64,000 nt of DNA. Origin: JAJCZZ01 sp964569085. Its GTDB lineage: Bacteria; Gemmatimonadota; Gemmatimonadetes; Longimicrobiales; Gaopeijiaceae. The stretch covers positions 186,001-250,000 of the forward strand of contig CAZMTA010000002.1 in NCBI GenBank assembly GCA_964569085.1, in the 5' to 3' direction. The notes beneath the pieces were generated by a model that saw nothing but the letters and a program-made list of their open reading frames with translations, was not told the origin of the DNA and made no database searches. The position numbers were made by a program, and so were the translations under genes. Shown in pieces: positions 8,684-16,524 of the stretch (the first letter of the stretch is position 1; each line of letters opens with the position of its first letter).

Positions 8684-9358
8684 TCAGCGGAGGGTGTCGC
8701 GCCCTCCGGTCCGGTCGTCCCGGACGAAGCGGTCCCGCGCCGGCATCTCCACCGCGGGCAGGCTCTCGGCGTCCATCCGGGCGTCGTCGCCCACGATGCC
8801 GTTGCGGTTCAGGATCCAGGCGATGACGCCGTAGGTCTGGTCCGCGGTCAGGGTCCCGGGATGGTCCTGGGGCATGGCCCGCCGGATGTAGTCGTAGAGG
8901 GTGGTGGCGTACGGCCAGTAGCTCCCGACGGTGCGTCCCCGGGGGAAGCCGTCCTCGGGCCACGAGCCCCCGGCCAGGGCGTCGTACGGCCCCTCCGTGC
9001 CGGTGGCGCCGTGGCACGCCTGGCACTCGGCGGCCCAGACGGCGGCGCCTTCGGCCACGGTGCCGGATCCGGAGGGGAGCCCCGCGCCGTCGGGGCGCAC
9101 GTCCACGTCCCAGAGCGCCACCCGCTCGGGGTCGGCGGGGGCGCCGAAGCCGAAGCGGGCCGGCGCGGCACCGCCCACCGGGTGGGCCGGCGCGGCGGCC
9201 ACGTCGGGGAGGTACGGGTCCGCCACGGCGGGGCGGGCGTCGGCGTCCGCCCCCACGGCGTCCCTCCCGCCGTCCCCGGCGGGCTCGAGGGAGCAGGCGC
9301 CGGCCAGCAGCGCGCAGCCGAGCGCCAGGAGGCGGGAGCCGCCGGCCCGGCGCCTCAC
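8684..9358 (-). CDS. c-type cytochrome, partner of the SoxC-like dehydrogenase
   Basis: The 224-residue exported protein starts at GTG 9358, which overlaps the stop of the preceding molybdenum subunit (GTGA). The signal (RRRAGGSRLLALGCALLAGAC) suggests a lipoprotein. One class I heme site, CQACHG, lies near residue 115, and a distal methionine is available in RRAMPQDHPGTLT. The pairing with a sulfite-oxidase-fold subunit matches SoxD or SorB, which accept electrons from sulfane or sulfite oxidation. It is shorter than classical di-heme SoxD and carries a single heme motif, which is closer to SorB-type partners. Confidence 0.85.
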   Translation of the reverse strand: MRRRAGGSRLLALGCALLAGACSLEPAGDGGRDAVGADADARPAVADPYLPDVAAAPAHPVGGAAPARFGFGAPADPERVALWDVDVRPDGAGLPSGSGTVAEGAAVWAAECQACHGATGTEGPYDALAGGSWPEDGFPRGRTVGSYWPYATTLYDYIRRAMPQDHPGTLTADQTYGVIAWILNRNGIVGDDARMDAESLPAVEMPARDRFVRDDRTGGRDTLR

Positions 9359-10638
9359 AGGACCTCCGCCAGGCCGAAGGTCACCGTGCCGTCGCTGGCC
9401 ACCTTCCACGCCCGGATGTTGTTCCAGTGGTAGGAGGTCCCCTCGCCGCGGGCGGCCAGGAGCGCCCGGGTGGTGGGCTGCACGTATCCGGTCTCGTCGG
9501 TGGCCCGGGACATGAGGACGGTCTCCCGTCCGTCCCAGTCCCAGAGGTGGCGGAAGCGCACCGTGGACTTGGGGAGGATCGGGCCCTGGAGCTCGGCGGG
9601 ACGCCACGTCGAGCCGCCGTCGGTGCTCACGTCCACCCGGGTGATGCGTCCCCGCCCCGACCAGGCGAGCCCGCGGATCTCCCACCACCCCCGGTCCGGG
9701 AGGGCGTACGGCCAGGCCGGGAAGGTGATGAGGGACTTGGCGTCCATGGTGAAGGAGAACTGGCGCGCCCGTCCGCCTTCGAGGGGGTCGGTGTACTTGG
9801 AGGTCTCCTCCCGGGTCATGGTGGGGCGGTCCGTGACCTCGATGCGCCGGAGCCACTTCACCTGGGAGTTGCCCTCCCACCCGGGGAGGAGGAGGCGCAC
9901 CGGGTAGCCCTGCTCCGGGCGGATGGCCTCCCCGTTCTGCCCGTAGGCCAGGAGCGCGTCGTCCATGGCCTTGGCCAGGGGGATGCTCCGGTCCAGCATG
10001 GCCGCGTCTCCGCCCTCGGCCAGGAGCCAGCTCGCGCCGTCCCGCACCCCCACCTCCCGCAGGATGGTGGAGAGGGGCACCCCCACCCACTCGCTGGTGG
10101 AGAGGAGCCCGTCCAGCGCCTGGGGCGTGATCTCGGTGGGGACGTTCGTGGTGCGGTATCCCGCCCCTCCGTTCCCCGAGCACTCCAGGAAGCAGATGCG
10201 GGAGACGGCGGGGAAGCGCTTCAGGTCCGCCATGCGGAAGACGGTCGGACGCTCCACCATGCCGTGGACCAGGAGCTCGTGGTCCTCGGCCACGATGTCG
10301 GGCACGCCGGCGTGGTGCCGCTCGAAGTGGAGGTCCGCCGGGGTCAGCGTGCCCATCAGGTCCTGGAGGGGGGTCCGGGAGGAGCTGGAGATCTCGGTGG
10401 AGCGGAGGAGTCGGCGCGGCTGCTCGGCCGGGGCCCGGCTGCCCAGCTCCGAGACCACGCGCCCCGGCACCTTCGTCGGGTCCGGACGGCCCGCTTCCTG
10501 CAGCGAGGACGGGGCGTCGGCCGCCACCAACCGGACGGCGTCGGCCCGGGTCTTCACGAGCCCCGCGGCCACGGCGCCTCCGGCGGTGGCGAGGAGCGCG
10601 CGCCGGGACATCCGGTCGCCGGGTCGGCGTGGGGGCAT
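9355..10638 (-). CDS. soxC: SoxC/SorA-like molybdenum sulfite or sulfane dehydrogenase
   Basis: The 427-residue protein carries a twin-arginine signal (MSRRALLATAGGAVAAG at residues 10-26), as expected for a cofactor-loaded periplasmic enzyme. The segment RHHAGVPDI, LVHGMVERPTVF, LKRFPAVSR and FLECSGNGG (residues 108-157) is the sulfite oxidase fold of the SoxC class; Cys153 is the molybdenum ligand. The C-terminal dimerisation domain with VDVSTDGGSTW follows. ATG 10638 was chosen over an upstream frame extension because it has GGAG and precedes the Tat signal. It overlaps its cytochrome c partner by 4 bases. No other sox genes are in the window, so whether it acts on sulfite or on SoxY-bound sulfane sulfur is open. 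Confidence 0.85.
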   Translation of the reverse strand: MPPRRPGDRMSRRALLATAGGAVAAGLVKTRADAVRLVAADAPSSLQEAGRPDPTKVPGRVVSELGSRAPAEQPRRLLRSTEISSSSRTPLQDLMGTLTPADLHFERHHAGVPDIVAEDHELLVHGMVERPTVFRMADLKRFPAVSRICFLECSGNGGAGYRTTNVPTEITPQALDGLLSTSEWVGVPLSTILREVGVRDGASWLLAEGGDAAMLDRSIPLAKAMDDALLAYGQNGEAIRPEQGYPVRLLLPGWEGNSQVKWLRRIEVTDRPTMTREETSKYTDPLEGGRARQFSFTMDAKSLITFPAWPYALPDRGWWEIRGLAWSGRGRITRVDVSTDGGSTWRPAELQGPILPKSTVRFRHLWDWDGRETVLMSRATDETGYVQPTTRALLAARGEGTSYHWNNIRAWKVASDGTVTFGLAEVL

Positions 10639-10793
10639 GGGGTCTCCGAGGGCAGGTCCGGAGGGCGGTCGGAGCGGTTCCCTCCGTGACCCCCGGGCGT
10701 GAGATTCCATGAGGGTGGAGGCGGACCCGCCGCCGAGGCAAGGGCGCCCGCGGCGGCCGGTCGACGTCCAGGGGCGCCCCGCGGGAGGCGACC

Positions 10794-11723
10794 ATGGACG
10801 CGAGCATGGGCGGTACGGTGATGGTGGCCCTGGACGGCTCGGGCTTCGCCGAGACGGCGCTGGGTCCGGCCACGGACCTCGCCCGGCGGACCGGGGCGGG
10901 GCTGCACCTGGTCTCGGTGCGGGAGCGGGGTCCCGGCTGGGCGTCCCAGGGCTGGCCCCTGGACCAGGTGGACGGCTGGCGGGCGGAGTACCTGGCCCGG
11001 GTGGCCGACTCGGTCGGGGAGGAAGGGATCACGGTCACCACGGCCCTCCCCGAGGGGGACGTGACCGACGCGCTCCTCCGCCAGACGACGGCCGCGGAGG
11101 CGGGCCTCGTCGTCCTCTCGAGCCATGGTCGGGGCCGGGTCTCCGGCGCCTGGCTCGGCGAGGTCGCGGTCTCGCTCCTCCACCGCGCCCGGGTGCCCCT
11201 CCTCGTCCTCCGTCCGCCCGAGGACGACGGCGAGGCCGACGAGGAGGCCCGGGAGGACGCCGCGGGGGCGTGGACCCGCCCCCGGCGGATCGTCGTGGCG
11301 CTGGACGGGACGCCCGACGGGGAGGTGGTCGTGGAGCCCGCGCTGCGCCTGGCCAGGGCCTGGGACGCGAGCCTGCACCTGGTCCGGGTGGCGCCCTTCC
11401 CGCGCGCGCTCACGAGTCCCTACATTCCCCACGCCGTGGAGTTCAACCGGGAGATCGTGGACCGGGGCGAGACCGAGGCCCGGGCCTACCTGGACGAGGC
11501 CCTCGGCCGGCTGGTGCCCGACGACGTCCCGGCCACCCGGGCCGTGGTGGTCACGGCCCAGGCCGCCCGGGGGATCCTGGCCGAGGCGGCCGACGCCGGG
11601 GCCGACATGGTGGCCCTGGCCACGCACCACGGCACGCTCCACCGCCTGGCCCTGGGGAGCACCGCGGACAAGGTCGTCCGCGCCAGCACGCTGCCGGTCC
11701 TCGTGGCCCGCCCCGCCGACTAG
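10794..11723 (+). CDS. tandem universal stress protein (UspA x2)
   Basis: The 309-residue protein contains two Usp domains, about residues 7-145 and 160-307. Each begins with a beta strand and aspartate (MVALDGS; IVVALDGTPDG) and ends with the nucleotide loop: SSHGRGRVSGAWLGEVA in the first and THHGTLHRLALGSTADKV in the second. The second loop fits the G-2x-G-9x-G(S/T) ATP-binding rule better than the first. GGAGG sits 5 bases before ATG 10794. It is divergent from the soxC-like gene and lies 29 bases before the HipA-like kinase gene, so the three plus-strand genes may be one operon. Confidence 0.9.
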   Translation: MDASMGGTVMVALDGSGFAETALGPATDLARRTGAGLHLVSVRERGPGWASQGWPLDQVDGWRAEYLARVADSVGEEGITVTTALPEGDVTDALLRQTTAAEAGLVVLSSHGRGRVSGAWLGEVAVSLLHRARVPLLVLRPPEDDGEADEEAREDAAGAWTRPRRIVVALDGTPDGEVVVEPALRLARAWDASLHLVRVAPFPRALTSPYIPHAVEFNREIVDRGETEARAYLDEALGRLVPDDVPATRAVVVTAQAARGILAEAADAGADMVALATHHGTLHRLALGSTADKVVRASTLPVLVARPAD

Positions 11724-11752
11724 ACCGCTCCCCCTGCCCACCGAGCCACGCC

Positions 11753-12583
11753 ATGCGCCTTCCCCGACACCGGGCCCGCGCCTACCTCCAGCCCCTCCGG
11801 GAAGGAGGCTCCCTCCCGGCGGTCCTGGAGACGGACGGCGGGCTCTTCGTCACGAAGTTCCGGGGGGCGGGGCAGGGCGCCAAGGCCCTGGTGGCGGAGG
11901 TGGTCGTGGGGCTCCTGGCCGACGCCCTGGGGCTCCCCGTGCCGGAGCTGGCCGTGGTCGAGGTGGGAGACGACCTGGGGGCGGACCAGGGCGACCCGGA
12001 GATCCGGGACGTGCTGGACGCCAGCCGGGGCGTGAACGTGGGGCTCCGCTACCTGGACGGCGCCTTCAACCTGGACCTCCTGGCCGCCGGGGACCTCATC
12101 GAGCCCCCGCTGGCCTCGGAGGTGGTGTGGCTCGACGCCCTGACCACGAACCTCGACCGCACCGCCCGGAACCCGAACCTCCTGGTCTGGAAGCGGACGC
12201 CGTGGCTCATCGACCACGGGGCGGCGCTCTACGCCCACCACAACTGGAGTCGGGTGGACGACGCCCGGACCCGCACGCCCTTCCCCATGGTGGAGGACCA
12301 CGTACTCCTCGCCCGCGCCGACGACCTGGCCGGGGCCGACGCCCGGCTGGCGCCCCGGGTGACGGACGCGCTCCTGGAGGCGGTCCTGGGCGCCGTCCCC
12401 GAGGAGCTCCTCCTGGACACCGCCGAGCGGGACGGCTTCTCGGGGGCGGAGGAGGCCCGGGCGCGCTACCGGCGCTACCTCCGGCTCCGGCTCGAGGAGC
12501 CCCGGGCCTGGGTCGAGGAGGCGGCGGCCGCCCGGGAGCGCCGTCTGGCCGAGCCGGCCCGGCGCCTGGGGGCCCGCCGATGA
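11753..12583 (+). CDS. HipA-like kinase (HipA_2 family)
   Basis: The 276-residue protein is a compact member of the HipA/PI3K-like kinase fold. Visible elements are the ATP lysine in LFVTKF (Lys35), the catalytic loop NLDRTARNPN (Asp135, Asn140) and the metal-binding DHG at 154-156. It is much shorter than E. coli HipA (about 440 residues) and lacks the N-terminal HipA subdomain, matching the HipA_2 group. The stop overlaps the next start (ATGA), tying it to a DUF3037 protein, a partnership known for this group. Classical HipA phosphorylates glutamyl-tRNA synthetase; the substrate of HipA_2 proteins is not established. Confidence 0.82.
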   Translation: MRLPRHRARAYLQPLREGGSLPAVLETDGGLFVTKFRGAGQGAKALVAEVVVGLLADALGLPVPELAVVEVGDDLGADQGDPEIRDVLDASRGVNVGLRYLDGAFNLDLLAAGDLIEPPLASEVVWLDALTTNLDRTARNPNLLVWKRTPWLIDHGAALYAHHNWSRVDDARTRTPFPMVEDHVLLARADDLAGADARLAPRVTDALLEAVLGAVPEELLLDTAERDGFSGAEEARARYRRYLRLRLEEPRAWVEEAAAARERRLAEPARRLGARR

Positions 12584-12993
12584 GCGCGGCCGCCGGGGAC
12601 GCCCGCGTCCGCTGCTCGTGGGCGCTCCTCACCGCCGTCCCCCATCCCCACCTGGGGGAGTCGGTGGCGGTGGGGGTCGTCCTCCAGGCCCGCACCCAGG
12701 AGTACCTGGGGCTCCGGGCCGTCACCGACGAGGCGTGGCTGGCCGAGCGGGTCCCCGACGCCGACGTGCCGCTCCTGGCCCGCTACCTGGCTTCGTGCGG
12801 CGCCATCGCCCGGGGCGAGGAGAACGCGGGTCCGGTGGCCCTCTATCCGCCCTCGGAGCGCTTCCACTGGCTCACCGCGCCGCGCTCCGACGTCATCCAG
12901 CCCGCCCGGGTCCGGGCCGCCCTCTGCGAGGACCCCGAATCCGAGCTCGAGGCGCTCTTCCGGCGACTGGTGGTGGAGGCCGGGGCGGAGTAA
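12580..12993 (+). CDS. DUF3037 family protein
   Basis: The 137-residue protein starts inside the stop of the HipA-like gene (ATGA), so translation is coupled. Its sequence (WALLTAVPHPHLGESVAVGVVL near the N-terminus, then AVTDEAWL and a C-terminal FRRLV helix) has the shape of DUF3037 proteins, which nearly always occur beside HipA_2 kinases. It may act as partner, regulator or substrate of the kinase, which is inference. The stop TAA forms part of a possible TAAGAT -10 element for the next gene. Confidence 0.78.
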   Translation: MSAAAGDARVRCSWALLTAVPHPHLGESVAVGVVLQARTQEYLGLRAVTDEAWLAERVPDADVPLLARYLASCGAIARGEENAGPVALYPPSERFHWLTAPRSDVIQPARVRAALCEDPESELEALFRRLVVEAGAE

Positions 12994-13029
12994 GATCGCC
13001 GGATCCCGCCGCCACCACAGGAGACCCAC

Positions 13030-15048
13030 ATGCGCGTGCCGGACTTCCTCTCCCCGGACCTCCTCCGGGACGTCCCCCTGACGCGCCGCCGCTTCGGCCA
13101 GGCCCTGGGCGCGCTGGCCGTCACCGCCGCCCTCCCCGGCTGCGGTCGCCGTCCCGACGCGGTGGTGGAGGAGCCCCTCCCCGGCGTGGACGGCACGGTG
13201 GTCCTCTCCGACGTGATGGTCCCCATGCGGGACGGCGTCCGGCTGGCCACGGACGTGCACCTCCCCGCCTCCGGGGGCGAGGCGCTCCCCGGGCCCTTCC
13301 CGGTCCTGCTGGAGCGGACCCCGTACGGGAAGTCGCGGCCCTCCCGCTCCGAGCGCTCCCTGGAGGAGCCCGACGAGGCCAAGAGTCGGGCGGAGGTGGC
13401 GCGGATCTTCGCGGAGCACGGCTACGCGGTGGTCTACCAGGACCTCCGGGGCCGCTACGACTCGGAGGGCGTCTACACCAAGTACCTGGGCAACTCCGCC
13501 GACGGCTTCGACACCTGCGCGTGGATCCTGGAGCAGCCCTGGTGCGACGGACAGATCGGCACCAAGGGCCTCTCCTACGCCGCCCACACCCAGGCGGCGC
13601 TGGCCTCGGCCGGGGCGCCGGGGGTGGCCGCCATGTTCCTCGACTCGGGGGGCTTCAGCAACGCCTACCAGGGGGGGATCCGCCAGGGCGGCGCCTTCGA
13701 GCTGAAGCAGGCCACCTGGGCCTACCGGAACGCGCTGGTGAGCCCCGCCATGCTCGAGGATGCCGAGCTCCGGGCCCGCATGGAGGCGGTGGACATCCGC
13801 CGCTGGTTCCGGGAGATGCCGTGGGCGCCGGGCCGGTCCCCGGTCTCGCTGGCGCCGGAGTACGAGGCCTACCTCTTCGAGCAGTGGCGCGAGGGCTCCT
13901 TCGGCGACTACTGGAAGCAGCCGGAGATCTGGGCGGCGGGGTACTGGGGCGAGTGGCCCGACGTGCCCACCCTGCACATGTCCTCCTGGTTCGACCCGTA
14001 CCCGCGTACGGCCACCGACAACTACATGGGGCTGAAGGCGGCGGGGAAGGGACCCCAGTACCTCATCCTCGGCCCCTGGACCCACGGCGACCGGTCCCTC
14101 ACCTGGGCCGGCGACGTGGACTTCGGGCCCGCGGCCACCCTGGACGGGCAGCTCGCCCGGGACCACTGGGAGCTCCGGCTCCGCTGGTTCGACCACTGGC
14201 TGCGGGACGTGGACAACGGCGTGGACCAGGAGCCCCGGGTCCGGTACTTCGTCATGGGCGGCGGAAGCGGGCGGCGGAACGCCCAGGGCCGCATGGATCA
14301 CGGCGGACGCTGGCGCTCGGCCTCGGACTGGCCCGTTCCCGAGGCGGAGGACACGGCGTACTACCTCCACGCCGACGGCCTGCTCTCCCCGGAGGCCCCG
14401 GAGGCGGAGGAGGCGTCCCTCTCCTACGACTACGACCCCCGCCGGCCCGTTCCCAGCGTCGGCGGGACCATCACCTCCGGCGCGCCCATCATGGAGGGCG
14501 GGGCCTACGACCAGCGGGAGGGGCCGGACTTCTTCGGCTCGGAGGAGCCGTACCGTCCCCTGGCCGAGCGGGACGACGTGCTCGTCTTCCAGACCCCGCC
14601 GCTGGAGCGGGACGTGGAGGTCACCGGGCCGCTGGTGGTGCGGCTCTGGATCTCCTCGGACGCGCCCGACACCGACTTCACCGCCAAGCTGGTGGACGTG
14701 TACCCGCCCAACGAGGACTACCCCGACGGCTACGCCATGAACGTCACCGACGGCATCCTCCGGGTCCGCTACCGGGACTCCTGGGAGGAGCCGTCCCTCA
14801 TGACGCCCGGCGAGGTCTACGAGATCGAGATCGAGGCCTTCCCCTCGAGCAACCTCTTCGCCGCCGGGCACCGGATCCGCCTGGACGTGTCGAGCAGCAA
14901 CTTCCCCCACTTCGACCTCAACTTCAACACGGGGGAGCCCGAGGGGATGGCCACCCGGGTGCGGGTGGCCCGGAACACCGTCTTCCTGGACCGGAGCCGG
15001 CCCTCCCACGCCGTCCTGCCCCTCGTGCCGACCCAAGAGCCGGCGTGA
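13030..15048 (+). CDS. CocE/NonD family alpha/beta hydrolase (X-Pro peptidase-like)
   Basis: The 672-residue protein begins with a Tat-like signal (LTRRRFGQALGALAVTAAL) followed by a lipobox-like LPGC with Cys38, so it is probably exported and perhaps lipid-anchored. The alpha/beta hydrolase triad is Ser182 in KGLSYAAH, Asp322 in SSWFDPYPR and His352 in GPWTHGD. A C-terminal jelly-roll (PepX_C) domain runs from about residue 500. AGGAG precedes the ATG by 6 bases. It is linked by a GTGA overlap to a tripartite tricarboxylate transporter, suggesting that it releases an acid from an ester or amide which the transporter then imports. Confidence 0.9.
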   Translation: MRVPDFLSPDLLRDVPLTRRRFGQALGALAVTAALPGCGRRPDAVVEEPLPGVDGTVVLSDVMVPMRDGVRLATDVHLPASGGEALPGPFPVLLERTPYGKSRPSRSERSLEEPDEAKSRAEVARIFAEHGYAVVYQDLRGRYDSEGVYTKYLGNSADGFDTCAWILEQPWCDGQIGTKGLSYAAHTQAALASAGAPGVAAMFLDSGGFSNAYQGGIRQGGAFELKQATWAYRNALVSPAMLEDAELRARMEAVDIRRWFREMPWAPGRSPVSLAPEYEAYLFEQWREGSFGDYWKQPEIWAAGYWGEWPDVPTLHMSSWFDPYPRTATDNYMGLKAAGKGPQYLILGPWTHGDRSLTWAGDVDFGPAATLDGQLARDHWELRLRWFDHWLRDVDNGVDQEPRVRYFVMGGGSGRRNAQGRMDHGGRWRSASDWPVPEAEDTAYYLHADGLLSPEAPEAEEASLSYDYDPRRPVPSVGGTITSGAPIMEGGAYDQREGPDFFGSEEPYRPLAERDDVLVFQTPPLERDVEVTGPLVVRLWISSDAPDTDFTAKLVDVYPPNEDYPDGYAMNVTDGILRVRYRDSWEEPSLMTPGEVYEIEIEAFPSSNLFAAGHRIRLDVSSSNFPHFDLNFNTGEPEGMATRVRVARNTVFLDRSRPSHAVLPLVPTQEPA

Positions 15049-16046
15049 GGCGACCGCCGGGTCGCCGGCGCGCGCCCGGCCCTGGGGCCGCCCTCGCGGC
15101 GGCGGCCCTCCTGGTCCTGGCGGGGTGCACCCTCCCCGAGGGCCGGCGGGGCATGGAGTGCGTGGCCCCGGCCGCGGCCGGGGGCGGGTGGGACCTGACC
15201 TGCCGGGTGGCGGCCCGCATCCTGGACCGCCTGGACCTGGTGCCGGGCACCATGCCCACGGTGAACATGCCCGGTGCGGGGGGCGGGGTGGCCTTCGCCC
15301 ACGCCGTGGCCCAGCGCCACGGGGACGCCGGGGTGCTCTTCGCGGCCAGCCCCGCCACCACCCTCCGCCTCGCCCAGGCCCAGTTCGGCCCGCTCCGCCC
15401 CGACGACGTGCGCTGGCTGGGGGCCCTGGGGGCCGAGTACGGGATCGTGGCCGTGGCCGCCGACGCGCCGTGGACGGACCTGGACGCCCTCCTCCGGGAC
15501 TGGGCGGCCCGGCCCGACGCCATCGTGGTGAGCGGTGGGAGCGCGGTGGCGGGACAGGACCACATGAAGATCCTCCTCCTGGGACGGGAGGCGGGGATCG
15601 ACCCCCGCACGGTCCGCTACGTCCCCTTCGACGGGGGCGGCGAGGCGCTCACCGCCCTCCTGGGCGGCTTCGTCCAGGTCTTCTCCGGCGAGGCCTCGGA
15701 GGTGGAGAGCCACCTGGAGGTGGGCTCGGTGCGGGTGCTCGCCGTCCTGGCCCCGGAGCCCCTGGACGGCCTCCTGGCCGGCGTGCCCACCGCCACCCAG
15801 CAGGGCTACCCGGTGGAGTGGGTCACCTGGCGCGGCTTCTACGCCCCGGCGGGGATCGGGGAGGCGGCCTACGACGAGTGGGTGCGCCGCCTGACCGTCC
15901 TGGGCGAGTCCGAGGAGTGGGTGCAGGCGCGGCGCCAGGCCCGCCTCCGGCCCTTCTTCCTGGTCGGCGAGGACTTCGAGGCCTTCGTGGACGAGCAGGT
16001 CGAGGACTTCCGGGGGCTGGCCCGGGAGATCGGGTTGATCCGGTGA
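15045..16046 (+). CDS. tctC: TctC-family periplasmic substrate-binding protein
   Basis: The 333-residue lipoprotein starts at GTG 15045 within the stop of the hydrolase gene. The signal ends in LLVLAGC. Family features are VAPAAAGGGWDLTCR (the pyroglutamate-type anion loop of TctC/Bug proteins), NMPGAGGGVAFAH, SGGSAVAGQDHMKIL and PFDGGGEALTALLGG. It should capture a carboxylate in the periplasm and deliver it to TctAB. The Asp in GGGWD and the two conserved loops are intact. It is followed by tctB after 13-31 bases depending on the start chosen. Confidence 0.88.
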   Translation: MRRPPGRRRAPGPGAALAAAALLVLAGCTLPEGRRGMECVAPAAAGGGWDLTCRVAARILDRLDLVPGTMPTVNMPGAGGGVAFAHAVAQRHGDAGVLFAASPATTLRLAQAQFGPLRPDDVRWLGALGAEYGIVAVAADAPWTDLDALLRDWAARPDAIVVSGGSAVAGQDHMKILLLGREAGIDPRTVRYVPFDGGGEALTALLGGFVQVFSGEASEVESHLEVGSVRVLAVLAPEPLDGLLAGVPTATQQGYPVEWVTWRGFYAPAGIGEAAYDEWVRRLTVLGESEEWVQARRQARLRPFFLVGEDFEAFVDEQVEDFRGLAREIGLIR

Positions 16047-16059
16047 GGGCGGGCGGCCG

Positions 16060-16524
16060 GTGGGGCGGGGGGCGGCGGTGAAGGCCGGACGCTGGCTCGG
16101 CGGCGCCGCGGTCCTGGTCGTGGCGGCGGCGGTGGCGCTCGAGTCCCGCACCTTCACCGTCTCCTTTCCCACCGACCCCCTGGGGCCCGCGGCCTTCCCG
16201 ATGGTGGCCGCGGGGCTCCTGGCGCTGGGCGGGCTGGCCCTCCTCTTCGAGGCGGCCGGCGGCCCCGACGCCGCGGAGCCGCTGGAGCCCGGCGCGGCCC
16301 GGCGCCTGGCGCTGGCCAGCGCCAGCTTCGTGGTCTACGCCCTCCTCCTGGCGCCCCTGGGCTTCGTCCCGGCCACGGCGCTGGAGTTCGCCGCCCTGGC
16401 GGTCCTCTTCGGGGGGCGCCCGCTCCCCGGCCTCGCGGTGGGGGTGGGGTTCGCCGTGGTCCTCTTCGTCGTCTTCGTCTACGCCCTGGGGCTGCCGCTC
16501 CCCCTGGGCGTCCTGGCCCGCTGA
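16060..16524 (+). CDS. tctB: TctB-family small membrane subunit
   Basis: The protein is 154 residues from GTG 16060, or 148 from GTG 16078; the second has a G-rich run just upstream and is perhaps the true start. Four hydrophobic segments are visible: GGAAVLVVAAAVAL, FPMVAAGLLALGGLALLF, LALASASFVVYALLLAPL and GVGFAVVLFVVFVYALG. The FPTDPLGPAAFP loop after the first helix is typical of TctB. It sits between the binding protein and the large TctA subunit, with the TGATG junction to TctA overlapping by one base. Confidence 0.85.
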   Translation: MGRGAAVKAGRWLGGAAVLVVAAAVALESRTFTVSFPTDPLGPAAFPMVAAGLLALGGLALLFEAAGGPDAAEPLEPGAARRLALASASFVVYALLLAPLGFVPATALEFAALAVLFGGRPLPGLAVGVGFAVVLFVVFVYALGLPLPLGVLAR

